NCBI RefSeq assembly: GCF_003945325.1
Contig: NZ_AP019307.1
Location: 1,550,001-1,614,000, forward strand
Source: Nocardioides baekrokdamisoli
GTDB lineage: Bacteria; Actinomycetota; Actinomycetes; Propionibacteriales; Nocardioidaceae
Direction of reading: 5' to 3'
Length of the DNA: 64,000 bases
Below the pieces are notes generated by a model that was not told where the DNA came from, made no database searches, and saw only the letters and a program-made list of their open reading frames with translations. Position 1 is the stretch's first letter. Every line of letters begins with the position of its first letter. Positions 56,040 to 64,000 of this stretch are shown in pieces. A program made the translations under genes and the position numbers.

Positions 56040-57374
56040 ATGACGACCACTGATGTCACACCCCGCGGCGCCGCCACCGGCCGCGCGATGCTCAACAAGG
56101 TCCCCGAGGTCACCATCTGGTTCTGGATCATCAAGATCCTGTGCACCACGGTCGGTGAGAGCTTCGCGGACTTCATCAACGGCAAGTTGGCCAACGGCCT
56201 CGGCCTGAGCGACCCCGCCGCACTCGGCTGGACCGCGGTGATCTTCACCGCCGTGTTCGTCGCCGTGATCGGCTGGCAGTTCGCCACCAAGCGCTACACC
56301 CCGTTCCCGTACTGGCTGACCGTCGTCGTGGTGAGCGTCACCGGCACGCTCTACACCGATCTCCTCACCGACAACCTGCACGTACGCCTGTGGGTGTCCT
56401 CGGCGGTCTTCTCGGTCCTGCTCGCGATCGTGTTCGGCATCTGGTGGCTGCGGGAGCGTACGCTCTCGATCCACTCGATCACGACCGTGCCGCGCGAGGC
56501 GTTCTACTGGCTGACCGTCCTGGTCACGTTCGCCCTCGGCACCGCGACCGGCGACTGGACGCTGGAGCTCACCAACTGGACCCCGGCCCACTCCGTGCTG
56601 CTGCCGTTGGGCCTGATCATCTCGATCACCGCCCTGTGGAAGTTCGGCGCCAACCCGGTGCTGTCCTTCTGGCTCGCGTACATCCTGACCCGGCCACTGG
56701 GCGCGAACATCGGCGACTGGCTGGCTGCCCCCAAGGTCGCCGTCAACGCCGGCGACCCGACCGGTCTCGGCCTCGGCACCCTGGTCACCTCGCTGATCTT
56801 CCTGAGCGCGATCCTCGCCACGGTCGTCTATCTGACGATCAGCCGCAGCGACGTCGTCGAGACGTACGAGGCGACCCACGTGCCGACGGTGACGACCACT
56901 CCGCTCAAGGAGCGCCTCGGTCTGGTCGGCTTCGTCGTCGTCGCCGTCGCCACCGCGGGCATCATGATCTGGGCCCACAACCAGCCGCACGCCACCTGCG
57001 ACCCGAGCGGTGCCAGCGAGACCATGCCGGCCTGCCCGAAGGCTGCGGCCACGAGTGCCTCGGCTGCGAGCGACGTCGCTCACTACGAGCTGCTCGCCCA
57101 GCAGACTCTGGCAGCGACGAAGTCCGGCGACTCGGCGGCCGCGAAGGCCAGCGCCCAGAGCCTGCTGGACGCGTGGGACGCCGATGCGACCTCGCTCCAG
57201 GTGCTCGACCACGGCACGGTCGACCAGCCGAACGCGGTCTGGACGCTGTTCGACGACCAGCTCAACACCATCTCGACCGACTACGCGCTCGACCACGGCA
57301 AGCCGGTCGCCGCCGCCACCCAGGAGAAGGACCTGAACGCGCTCCTCGCGCTGTTCAAGGCGCACGCGTTCTGA
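56040..57374 (+). CDS. DUF347 repeat membrane protein (COG4705) with C-terminal extension
   Basis: A 444-residue polytopic membrane protein. Four DUF347-type repeats are visible, each a helix pair with a Gly-Glu/Thr...Asp core: VGESFADF (about residues 39-46), TGTLYTDL (about 100-107), LGTATGDW (about 168-175) and LGANIGDW (about 221-228). The family is uncharacterised. After a ninth or tenth helix the last ~110 residues (about 335-444) are a soluble, Ala-rich helical domain outside the membrane, which most relatives lack. No ribosome-binding site precedes the ATG. It ends at a strong bidirectional terminator shared with clpB. Confidence 0.75.
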   Translation: MTTTDVTPRGAATGRAMLNKVPEVTIWFWIIKILCTTVGESFADFINGKLANGLGLSDPAALGWTAVIFTAVFVAVIGWQFATKRYTPFPYWLTVVVVSVTGTLYTDLLTDNLHVRLWVSSAVFSVLLAIVFGIWWLRERTLSIHSITTVPREAFYWLTVLVTFALGTATGDWTLELTNWTPAHSVLLPLGLIISITALWKFGANPVLSFWLAYILTRPLGANIGDWLAAPKVAVNAGDPTGLGLGTLVTSLIFLSAILATVVYLTISRSDVVETYEATHVPTVTTTPLKERLGLVGFVVVAVATAGIMIWAHNQPHATCDPSGASETMPACPKAAATSASAASDVAHYELLAQQTLAATKSGDSAAAKASAQSLLDAWDADATSLQVLDHGTVDQPNAVWTLFDDQLNTISTDYALDHGKPVAAATQEKDLNALLALFKAHAF

Positions 57375-57388
57375 TCCGTACGAACCAG

Positions 57389-57420
57389 GAAGGGCGCCTC
57401 CTCTCGGGGAGGCGCCCTTC
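57389..57420. terminator. bidirectional terminator between DUF347 and clpB genes
   Basis: GAAGGGCGCCTCC (57389-57401) and GGAGGCGCCCTTC (57408-57420) form a perfect 13-bp stem with loop TCTCGG, followed by T-containing sequence. It separates the two convergent genes. Confidence 0.87.
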
Positions 57421-57440
57421 TGTTCGTTCTCGAGGCTGTT

Positions 57441-60023
57441 TCAGACGGTCAGGGTCAAACCGTGTTCGCCACGATCGATCCGCACTGAACCACCATCGGC
57501 CACCTGACCGCTGATCAACAGCTTGGCCAGCTCGTCCCCGATCGCACTCTGGATCAGGCGGCGCAAAGGCCGGGCCCCGTACGCCGGGTCGTACCCGGTC
57601 TCGGCCAGCCACGCCTTCGCGGCGTCCGTGACATCGAGGTCGATCCGCCGCGACGCCAGCCGCGAGGTGAGGCCGGCGAGCAGCAGCTCGACGATGTGGG
57701 TCAGCTCGTCCTTCGACAGCGCCTCGAAGATCACGATCTCGTCGAGCCGGTTGAGGAACTCCGGCTTGAACGATGCGCGTACGACTGCCATCACCGACTC
57801 GTCCCGTACCTCCGGCGCCAGACTCGGGTCGATCAGATACTGCGATCCGAGGTTGGAGGTCAGGATCAGGATCGTGTTGCGGAAGTCGACCGTACGCCCC
57901 TGGCCGTCGGTGAGCCGTCCGTCATCCAGCACCTGCAGCAGGACGTCGAAGACTTCCGGATGCGCCTTCTCGACCTCGTCGAGCAGCACCACGGAGTACG
58001 GCCGGCGACGAACCGCCTCGGTGAGCTGACCACCCTCGTCGTACCCGACATAGCCGGGAGGCGCACCGACCAGACGTGAGACCGAGTGCTTCTCGCCGTA
58101 CTCACTCATGTCGATGCGGACCATCGCGTGTTCGTCATCGAAGAGGAAGTCAGCGAGGGCCTTGGCGAGCTCGGTCTTGCCGGTGCCCGTCGGGCCGAGG
58201 AACAGGAACGACCCCATCGGCCGGTTCGGGTCCGCGATGCCGGCGCGCGAGCGGCGTACCGCATCGGACACCGCCTCAACGGCGGCCTTCTGACCGATCA
58301 GGCGTTGGCCGATCACGGATTCCATCTCCAGCAGCTTCTGGGTCTCGCCCTGCAGCAGCCGCCCGGTCGGGATGCCCGTCCAGGCCTCCACGACATCAGC
58401 GATCTGCTCGGCTCCGACCTCCTCGCCGACGAGCTTGTCGTCGATCTGCGCTGCCTCATCAGCCGCTTCGATCCGATGCTGCATCTCGGGGATCTGCCCG
58501 TACAGGATCGCGCTGGCACCAGCCAGGTCGCCCTCACGTTGCAGCCGCTCGGCGTCGATCTTGAGCTGGTCGAGCTGGCGACGCAGTTCGCCGGCACCCT
58601 CGTTGGCCGACTTCTCGCGCTCCCAGCGGACGTTCAGCGCGTCGAGTTCCTCGAAGCGGTCCGCGAGGTCGCGGCGCAACGACGCCAACCGGGCCACCGA
58701 TGCCTCGTCCGACTCCTTCGCGAGGGCGTACTCCTCCATCTGCATCCGGTCGACCTGACGTTGCAGCTGGTCGATCTCCTCCGGGCGTGACTCCTGCTCC
58801 ATCCGCAGACGCGAGGACGCCTCGTCGATCAGGTCGATGGCCTTGTCCGGCAGTTGGCGACCCGGGATATATCGCGCCGATAGAGTCGCAGCGGCTACCA
58901 GCGCAGCATCAGTGATGCGTACGCCATGGTGCGCCTCGTACTTCTCCTGGATGCCCCGCAGGATCTGGATGGTGTCCTCGACCGTCGGCTCGCCGACGAA
59001 CACCTGCTGGAAGCGCCGCTCCAGCGCCGGGTCCTTCTCGATCCGCTCGCGGTACTCATCCAGCGTGGTCGCGCCGACCATGTGTAGTTCCCCACGGGCC
59101 AGCATCGGCTTGAGCATGTTGCCGGCGTCCATCGAGGAGTCGCCACCGGCACCAGCGCCGACCACCGTGTGCAGTTCGTCGATGAAGGTGATGACCTGGC
59201 CCTCGGCTGCCTTGATGTCCTCCAGGACCGCCTTCAGGCGCTCCTCGAACTCACCGCGGTACTTCGCTCCCGCGACCATGCCCATCAGGTCGAGGCTGAG
59301 TACGCGCCGGCCCTTGAGGCTGTCCGGGACATCGCCGGCCACGATCCGCTGAGCCAGCCCCTCGACCACAGCGGTCTTGCCGACGCCCGGTTCGCCGATG
59401 AGCACCGGGTTGTTCTTCGTACGCCGGGACAGGACCTGGATCACCCGGCGGATCTCCTGGTCGCGGCCGATGACGGGGTCGAGCCTCCCCGACTCCGCGG
59501 CAGCGGTCAGGTCTACGGAGAACTTGTCCAGGGCGTCGTACGTGGCCTCGGCCGCCTTGCTGGTGACACGGCGGTCGCCGCGGAGGGCCTTGAGCGCATC
59601 GGTGAGCAAGTCGGCCGTGAGGCCGGCGTTCGCGATCACCTTCTGGGCGCTACTGGTGACCTCGGCCAGCCCGAGGAACAGGTGCTGGGTCGCGGCGAAC
59701 TGGTCTCCCCGCTTCTCCGCGACCGTGATCGAGCGACCGAGGACCTCCTCGAGCGCGGGGTTGGCACCGGCCTGGCGCACGGTCGTACCGGTCGCCTTCG
59801 GGAGCGCGTCAGCAGCGGCACGTGCGGCAGCGGCGAAGGCTGTCGGCTCGGCCCCGGCCTGGCGGGCCATCTGGGTGGCCATCCCCTCGGTGTCCGACAG
59901 CAGCACGACCAACAGGTGGAGCGGATCGACCACGGGGCTGCCCGCAGCAGTGGCTGCTGCCTGGGCCGATGCCACGGCCTCGATCGCCGCGTCGGTGAAC
60001 TTGTCCTGGGTGAACTGACTCAT
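57441..60023 (-). CDS. clpB: ATP-dependent chaperone ClpB (Hsp104 family disaggregase)
   Basis: Extracts proteins from aggregates together with DnaK. The 860-residue hexameric AAA+ protein has an N-terminal Clp_N domain (1-150), NBD1 with Walker A GEPGVGKT (210-217) and Walker B, the coiled-coil middle domain (about 410-525), and NBD2 with Walker A GPTGTGKT (about 609-616). No ClpP-binding IGF loop is apparent, as expected for ClpB. GGAAG lies upstream of ATG 60023. The HAIR inverted repeat at 60081-60115 and a TTGACA hexamer on the minus strand (60072-60077) form its promoter, so HspR control and heat induction are predicted. Confidence 0.96.
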   Translation of the reverse strand: MSQFTQDKFTDAAIEAVASAQAAATAAGSPVVDPLHLLVVLLSDTEGMATQMARQAGAEPTAFAAAARAAADALPKATGTTVRQAGANPALEEVLGRSITVAEKRGDQFAATQHLFLGLAEVTSSAQKVIANAGLTADLLTDALKALRGDRRVTSKAAEATYDALDKFSVDLTAAAESGRLDPVIGRDQEIRRVIQVLSRRTKNNPVLIGEPGVGKTAVVEGLAQRIVAGDVPDSLKGRRVLSLDLMGMVAGAKYRGEFEERLKAVLEDIKAAEGQVITFIDELHTVVGAGAGGDSSMDAGNMLKPMLARGELHMVGATTLDEYRERIEKDPALERRFQQVFVGEPTVEDTIQILRGIQEKYEAHHGVRITDAALVAAATLSARYIPGRQLPDKAIDLIDEASSRLRMEQESRPEEIDQLQRQVDRMQMEEYALAKESDEASVARLASLRRDLADRFEELDALNVRWEREKSANEGAGELRRQLDQLKIDAERLQREGDLAGASAILYGQIPEMQHRIEAADEAAQIDDKLVGEEVGAEQIADVVEAWTGIPTGRLLQGETQKLLEMESVIGQRLIGQKAAVEAVSDAVRRSRAGIADPNRPMGSFLFLGPTGTGKTELAKALADFLFDDEHAMVRIDMSEYGEKHSVSRLVGAPPGYVGYDEGGQLTEAVRRRPYSVVLLDEVEKAHPEVFDVLLQVLDDGRLTDGQGRTVDFRNTILILTSNLGSQYLIDPSLAPEVRDESVMAVVRASFKPEFLNRLDEIVIFEALSKDELTHIVELLLAGLTSRLASRRIDLDVTDAAKAWLAETGYDPAYGARPLRRLIQSAIGDELAKLLISGQVADGGSVRIDRGEHGLTLTV

Positions 60024-60080
60024 GCCTGCTTCCGTCGATCTCGAGGACGCACCGGATGTGCGCTACTGATCTGTCAACGT

Positions 60081-60115
60081 CCTCAGAGTTGAGTCTGTTC
60101 CACTCAACTCTGAGG
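60081..60115. promoter_or_regulatory. HAIR element (HspR operator) upstream of clpB
   Basis: CCTCAGAGTTGAGT-CTGTTCC-ACTCAACTCTGAGG is a perfect 14-7-14 inverted repeat. Its core TTGAGT-N7-ACTCAA matches the HspR-associated inverted repeat (CTTGAGT-N7-ACTCAAG) with only the outermost position changed. It overlaps the stop codon of the upstream enoyl-CoA hydratase-like gene. A TTGACA hexamer follows three bases later in the clpB direction. It may double as a hairpin between the two transcripts. Confidence 0.85.
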
Positions 60116-60784
60116 AAGCGTGACGCCACCCGGCTGAGCCAGCCGAGCAACGGCGACGTCGTACATCTGCGCCTTGATCGCTGCGATCGTCGCGGGGTCC
60201 TTGTCCCCCAGCGGCACGACCCTTGCGAGCGCGCTGGCCACCAGGTCGGCCTCGGCGGCAACGTCATCGACGATGCCGACAGCCTCCGCCTCAGCGCCGC
60301 CGTAACGGTGCCCGGTCGACATCGAGTCCAGAGCCGTGCGCGGTGACACCTTCGCCTGGATGAGGGCCGCCATGCCCGGCGTGAACGGGATCCGGATGTC
60401 GGCCTCGGGGAAGCAGAAGAAGCCCCGGTCCTCGCGCATGAAGCGCCAGTCGCACGCCATCGCCAGCATCGCTCCGGCACCGAAGGCGTGTCCGTTGATC
60501 GCGGCCACGGTGGGTACCGGCATCACCAGCAGGCGCGCGAGCAAGCCCTGGACGCGCCCGACGTACCACGTCGCCTCATCGGCATGAGTCAACAACCAGT
60601 CCAGGTCGAGGCCATTGGAGAAGAACTTGCCCTCGCCGGTGACGACCAGCGGCAGCGGCTCGGCGACCACCTGATCGAGCGCGGCATCCGCGGCGTCGAG
60701 CCACTCCGGCGAGAAACGGTTCTCGTCGTCGCCGAGCGTGAGGACGTACGCACCCTCGCGGGGGAGAAGGGAAGGAGTCGACAT
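60104..60784 (-). CDS. enoyl-CoA hydratase/isomerase family protein
   Basis: A 226-residue crotonase-fold enzyme, shorter than the usual 255-260. The oxyanion-hole segments are GKFFSNGLDLDW (about residues 50-61) and GHAFGAGAMLAMACDWRFM (about 97-115), followed by RGFFCFPEADIRIPF. The catalytic Glu positions of true hydratases are not clear. The pattern resembles delta3,delta2-enoyl-CoA isomerases of the ECI type. It lies six bases after the DUF4393 gene on the same strand and directly before the clpB promoter. Confidence 0.85.
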   Translation of the reverse strand: MSTPSLLPREGAYVLTLGDDENRFSPEWLDAADAALDQVVAEPLPLVVTGEGKFFSNGLDLDWLLTHADEATWYVGRVQGLLARLLVMPVPTVAAINGHAFGAGAMLAMACDWRFMREDRGFFCFPEADIRIPFTPGMAALIQAKVSPRTALDSMSTGHRYGGAEAEAVGIVDDVAAEADLVASALARVVPLGDKDPATIAAIKAQMYDVAVARLAQPGGVTLPQS

Positions 60785-60790
60785 GATCGG

Positions 60791-61651
60791 TCAGCCCTTG
60801 GGTGGAGCCGACTCCTCCGAGGCCAGCGGCGCGGCGTGCTCCGGCAGCTCCTTGTCGGCGTTCGCGAGCAGCACCATCCGTGCGAAGCCCTCACCGAACG
60901 GGGTGAGGTGGATCGAGCGACGGACGACCTTGGGGAATCGCACCGAATGGAACGCGTGCAGTACCTCGGGCTGGGCCTCCAGCACCTGGTAACCCTCAGG
61001 GTCGTCGATCGGTTCCTTGGAGAACCAGATCAGACCCAGGCGGAACAGGTTGTTGAGGTACGCCGGCACGTTGCCCACCTTGCGTACGCCGGCGCGCGGC
61101 CCGATCATCTGCAGCCCGGACGCCACCAGTTCGCTCGAGCCGAACCCACCCGTACGCACGTCGACCGACGGCTGCGGGCCACCCTCGATCATGAGGCGCA
61201 GGATGCGGGCCTCGTCCGGGGCCAGCTCGGTCAGGATGCGTGAGTACGCGGGGTGGCCGTCGTCCTGGATGGTCACATCGGCCGAGCGGTCGAGCAGCGC
61301 GGCACCGCGGCGACGCAGGCCTTCGGGGCTCTCATCGACCGGTCCGTCGAATCCCAGCGGGACCAGTTCGGTGACAGCGGCGACACCCGGGACCCGGGCC
61401 AGGCTGGCGACAGGTGTGCCGAGGACAGCGTTTGCGAAGACGACGACGTTGTCCAGGACACCGATCGCATCACGGGTGAGTGCGGTCAGCTCACCGCGGT
61501 CGACCGTCGCCTTGGCCAGGCGCCAGGAGGTGCGCAGAGACGTACGCGCCCCCCAGAGGGCAGTGTTCGCAGCAGCGGCGCCGGCGACGCGGGCCAGACC
61601 GGGAACAGTGGCGGCGACGGGTACGACGGAGCCGCTGGGGTCGCTGGCCAC
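60791..61651 (-). CDS. DUF4393 (Abi-alpha) family protein, copy 1
   Basis: A soluble, helical protein of about 286 residues. Conserved segments APDEARILRLM, EGGPQPSVDV, YLNNLFRLGLIWF and LTPFGEGFARM match DUF4393, annotated as Abi_alpha after a proposed link to abortive infection; no mechanism is known. It is clearly paralogous to the protein at 63079-63966. The start is uncertain: GTG 61651 follows the DUF445 stop by 17 bases, while GTG 61747 has a perfect AAGGAGG but would overlap DUF445 by 79 bases in poorly coding-like sequence. It lies between DUF445 and the enoyl-CoA hydratase-like gene. Confidence 0.75.
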   Translation of the reverse strand: MASDPSGSVVPVAATVPGLARVAGAAAANTALWGARTSLRTSWRLAKATVDRGELTALTRDAIGVLDNVVVFANAVLGTPVASLARVPGVAAVTELVPLGFDGPVDESPEGLRRRGAALLDRSADVTIQDDGHPAYSRILTELAPDEARILRLMIEGGPQPSVDVRTGGFGSSELVASGLQMIGPRAGVRKVGNVPAYLNNLFRLGLIWFSKEPIDDPEGYQVLEAQPEVLHAFHSVRFPKVVRRSIHLTPFGEGFARMVLLANADKELPEHAAPLASEESAPPKG

Positions 61652-61668
61652 CGCCGAGGCGGCATCGG

Positions 61669-62991
61669 TCAGCCGATTCCGAACAGAGCCAAGTGAAGGA
61701 ATCCGCCCGCCAGTCCCATGATCGCCCCGTGGGCGTACAGCATCCACTCGTCCTCCTTGATCGCCGACCGCATCATGTCCACAAAGTCTGCGGGCGGAAG
61801 TTCTCGTGTCCGTTGTGCGACGAGCCGTTGGATGTTGCCGGCCTGCTTCTGGCTGAACTCCGCGTCACGGAATGGCACCAGCGTACGGTCAGCGGCTTCC
61901 TGCGCGACACTCGCGCTGATCCGTGCGTACCGGTCCTTGCCCATGATCGCCCAGGCGGCCGGGCGGTAGAAGCCGATCGCCTGATCGACGACCGGTGCCA
62001 GCGCAACGCCGAGGAGTCGCTTCGTGGCGTCGCCGTGCGGGCCCTCCATCAGGAAGTCGCCGATCCGCTCCAACGTGATCACCTCGGCGGCGATCAGGTC
62101 CGCGTAGACCTCCGCGGCCTCGGACTGTCGGCGGGGGAACAAGCCCTGGATCTTGATGCCCAGGAAGTAGCGCGGCTCGGCCGGGTCGAAGATCAGCCAC
62201 ATGCCGAGCAGGTTGGTGATCCAACCGACGACGATGCCCATGCACGGCAGCAGCCAGACCAACTGCGACTTCCACGAGGTCTCGTGCACCAGCGAGTCGA
62301 TGATCGCCACCGGGATCCCGAGCAGGAATCCGAAGATGAAGCCGAAGACGACCATGAGGCGCAGTTCCTTGGCGCCGAAGTCGCGGAAGATCCGGACGAC
62401 CAGCTCGGGATGGTCCCGGAAGTGGTCGATGACCATCAGCTTCGGGTCGAGCAGTTCGTCGATATTCTCGCCGATCTGATCGGTGACCCGCCCGACGATC
62501 GATGGCAACTGGCCCTGGACCCGGTCGATCATCGCGGCCTTGAGCGGTGCCGGGATGTCATTCCAGAGGCGCGGGTGCTCCTCCTGCATGATCTGGTCGA
62601 CGATGACCGGCAGCTGCGGCTCGAAGATCGTGACGATGTGCTCGGCGATCTTGTCCGGCTCCAGTTGCTGGAAGAACTCGGCGGGAGTGCCCAACTTGGC
62701 GATGGCCTTGTCGACGGCGATCGACCCCATCTTGGCCGCGCGGGCCGGGACGATGCCCTGCCAGCCGACCTTGCCGAGCGGAAGCCCCGGGACCTCGTGG
62801 ATCTTGCGTGGAAGCGGCGCGATGATCGCCTTCAGACCGGGCACGTTCCAGCCGTGGAAGTGGACCGGGGAGAACAACATCCACAGGCCCGACCAGTTGA
62901 TCAGCCAACCGATGACACCCGTGAAGACCGGGATCGTTGCCATCTGGACCCAGTTGATGTGGTGGAACCACTCATTCAGCCAGTGCAGCAC
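61669..62991 (-). CDS. DUF445 family membrane protein, copy 1
   Basis: A 440-residue protein of the YheB/YjiN-like DUF445 family. Hydrophobic segments lie near the N-terminus (about 15-40) and in the C-terminal half (about 215-275 and the last 25 residues). The long region between (about 60-210) is amphipathic helical. LINWSGLWMLFSPV and GWITNLLGMWLIFDPAEP are duplicated family signatures. It starts with GTG, with AAGGGA seven bases upstream. It ends LALFGIG, the same as the partial second copy (LSIFGVG) at the window edge. Function unknown; it is paired with DUF4393. Confidence 0.85.
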   Translation of the reverse strand: MLHWLNEWFHHINWVQMATIPVFTGVIGWLINWSGLWMLFSPVHFHGWNVPGLKAIIAPLPRKIHEVPGLPLGKVGWQGIVPARAAKMGSIAVDKAIAKLGTPAEFFQQLEPDKIAEHIVTIFEPQLPVIVDQIMQEEHPRLWNDIPAPLKAAMIDRVQGQLPSIVGRVTDQIGENIDELLDPKLMVIDHFRDHPELVVRIFRDFGAKELRLMVVFGFIFGFLLGIPVAIIDSLVHETSWKSQLVWLLPCMGIVVGWITNLLGMWLIFDPAEPRYFLGIKIQGLFPRRQSEAAEVYADLIAAEVITLERIGDFLMEGPHGDATKRLLGVALAPVVDQAIGFYRPAAWAIMGKDRYARISASVAQEAADRTLVPFRDAEFSQKQAGNIQRLVAQRTRELPPADFVDMMRSAIKEDEWMLYAHGAIMGLAGGFLHLALFGIG

Positions 62992-63078
62992 GTCCGCATC
63001 CCTTCGCCGGTGGGGGCTTCCAGCCGGGCGAGCCTAGCGTTCAGCACGCGGCGGACGCCATGAACCATCTCAGGGCGT

Positions 63079-63966
63079 CTAGTCACCCACGCGGCGCAAC
63101 GGATCCGGATCCGCGGGGACCGCGTGCTGGGGACGATCGACCAGACCCTCGAAGTCGGCGAAGCAGGCGACCGCGAAATCCACGCCGAAGGGAGTCAGGT
63201 GCAGGCTCTTGCGCAGCACCTTCGAGCGGCGTACGGACCTGGCCGCCTCGAGCACATCCGGCTGGGCTTCGACGACCTGGTAGCGCAGCAGGTCCTTGAC
63301 CGGATCGTCGCTCTCCCAGACCAGCCCGAGTCGGGTCAGGTTGATGAGGTAGGTCGGGATCGAGTCCGGCGAGCGGAGCGAGGCTCGGCCCCCGATCATG
63401 CTCAGGCCGCTGGCGAGTACGCGCTTGGAGTTGGAGACGATCACGTCGACGGTCGGCTGCGGGCCTTCCTTGAGCAGCAGGACGAGCATGCGTGCCTCGT
63501 CTGGCGCGATGCTCTTGAGGATCCCCTCGAACGCCGGGTGCCGCTCCTCCTCGTGCCAGACGTCACGCGAGCGGCGCAGCAGGTCCTCGCCGGCCCGCCG
63601 CAGGCGATCGGAGTCGCTCTGCTCGACCGGCTCCCCGGTGCCGAGTTGCTCGGCGATGCCCTTCGCGCGGTCCAGCAGGATCGCGCCGAACTCGGCAGCC
63701 CCAGCCAACGGCGTGTTCGCGGTGACCGCGCGGGCGAAGTCGGCGACCTGACCGGTCACCTTCGCGACGTCGTCCGCCAACTCGGCCGCGGCGATCGGGT
63801 CCACCGCCGCCTGGGCGATCCGGCGAGCACCCTTGCTGTACTGGGTCACACCCCAACCAGCGGTGCGTACGAGCGTGGTGGCGCCGATCCGCGCCAGACC
63901 CAGGCCCGACGTCAGGACCAGCCCGCCGTTCGTCTGCGGTGTCTCCTTCTTGCGTGCTCCAGCCAT
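63079..63966 (-). CDS. DUF4393 (Abi-alpha) family protein, copy 2
   Basis: A 295-residue protein paralogous to the one at 60791-61651. Shared blocks include APDEARMLVLL, KEGPQPTVDV, VLASGLSMIGGRASLR, YLINLTRLGLVWE, YQVVEAQPDVLEA and KSLHLTPFGVDFA. An Arg/Lys-rich N-terminus (MAGARKKE) precedes helical repeats. Its ATG overlaps the stop of a second DUF445 gene (TGATG) that runs off the window, so DUF445-DUF4393 is a repeated, coupled two-gene unit. Confidence 0.82.
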   Translation of the reverse strand: MAGARKKETPQTNGGLVLTSGLGLARIGATTLVRTAGWGVTQYSKGARRIAQAAVDPIAAAELADDVAKVTGQVADFARAVTANTPLAGAAEFGAILLDRAKGIAEQLGTGEPVEQSDSDRLRRAGEDLLRRSRDVWHEEERHPAFEGILKSIAPDEARMLVLLLKEGPQPTVDVIVSNSKRVLASGLSMIGGRASLRSPDSIPTYLINLTRLGLVWESDDPVKDLLRYQVVEAQPDVLEAARSVRRSKVLRKSLHLTPFGVDFAVACFADFEGLVDRPQHAVPADPDPLRRVGD

Positions 63967-64000
63967 CAGCCAACTCCGAAGATCGAGAGGTGAATCAACC
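63966..64000 (-). CDS. DUF445 family protein, copy 2, C-terminal end only
   Basis: Only the last eleven or so codons are inside the window. On the minus strand they read LIHLSIFGVG then TGA, aligned with the C-terminus LHLALFGIG of the DUF445 protein at 61669-62991. The stop overlaps the ATG of the DUF4393 gene copy 2. The remainder lies beyond base 64000. Confidence 0.7.
   Translation of the reverse strand, partial: LIHLSIFGVG

Noticed and set aside
61651..61747. Longer N-terminus for DUF4393 copy 1 starting at GTG 61747
   Set aside because: The AAGGAGG before it is strong, but that sequence encodes Lys-Glu-Asp-Glu of DUF445, the 79-base overlap is long, and third-position GC in the added frame is poor. 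Kept as an alternative only.

Overview
The window is a dense, high-GC stretch of chromosome from a Gram-positive actinobacterium, most likely a Nocardioides-like member of the Propionibacteriales. The taxon is inferred from gene content and codon use, not from an rRNA. Supporting signs are frequent GTG starts, a DUF3073 gene beside purM, a small-type PurL with separate PurQ and PurS, a mycothiol-dependent maleylpyruvate isomerase-type domain, a DUF1906 cell-wall protein, and an HspR-type HAIR inverted repeat in front of clpB. I see no rRNA, tRNA, CRISPR array, prophage or insertion sequence. No gap between genes exceeds 300 bases.

Layout. 0.1-3.1 kb: APC permease plus FAD amine/amino-acid oxidase operon. 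3.1-6.4 kb: secreted lipase, then an ArsP-like metal permease and its ArsR regulator. 6.7-13.7 kb: DUF3073, purM, purF, an M20 dipeptidase, an SCP-like protein and purL. 13.7-19.2 kb: two membrane proteins, a TetR/MFS divergon and a DUF1906 protein with peptidoglycan-binding repeats. 19.2-27.2 kb: purQ, purS, acyl-CoA ligase, TetR, aldehyde dehydrogenase, purC, a lipoprotein and purB. 27.2-32.0 kb: a complete branched-chain amino acid ABC transporter (livKHMGF). 32.2-33.9 kb: alanine dehydrogenase divergent from an Lrp-type regulator. 33.9-39.8 kb: purD, an alpha/beta hydrolase, a membrane protein, purA and lysS. 39.9-46.9 kb: MFS exporter, sedolisin protease, secreted beta-repeat protein, class II aldolase, a TrmH-type methyltransferase and a DedA protein. 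47.0-49.4 kb: a vapBC toxin-antitoxin pair, pyrE and a dapC-like aminotransferase. 49.4-54.5 kb: a membrane protein, a compact five-gene ArsR-led operon and a two-component system. 54.6-60.0 kb: a secreted two-module protein, a DUF347 membrane protein and clpB. 60.1-64.0 kb: an enoyl-CoA hydratase-like gene followed upstream by a duplicated DUF445/DUF4393 (Abi-alpha) gene pair, the second copy running off the window.

Nearly the whole de novo purine pathway (purM, F, L, Q, S, C, B, D, A) lies here on the minus strand, but interspersed with unrelated genes rather than as one operon. Much of the rest is nitrogen and carbon acquisition (amino-acid permease and oxidase, liv transporter, alanine dehydrogenase, secreted protease and lipase) and stress handling (clpB under a HAIR element, vapBC, metal permease, ArsR operon). 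The least characterised material is the repeated DUF445/Abi-alpha module next to clpB and the five-gene ArsR operon at 50.4-52.6 kb. Both are the best candidates for an undescribed system, though neither function can be proven from sequence alone.
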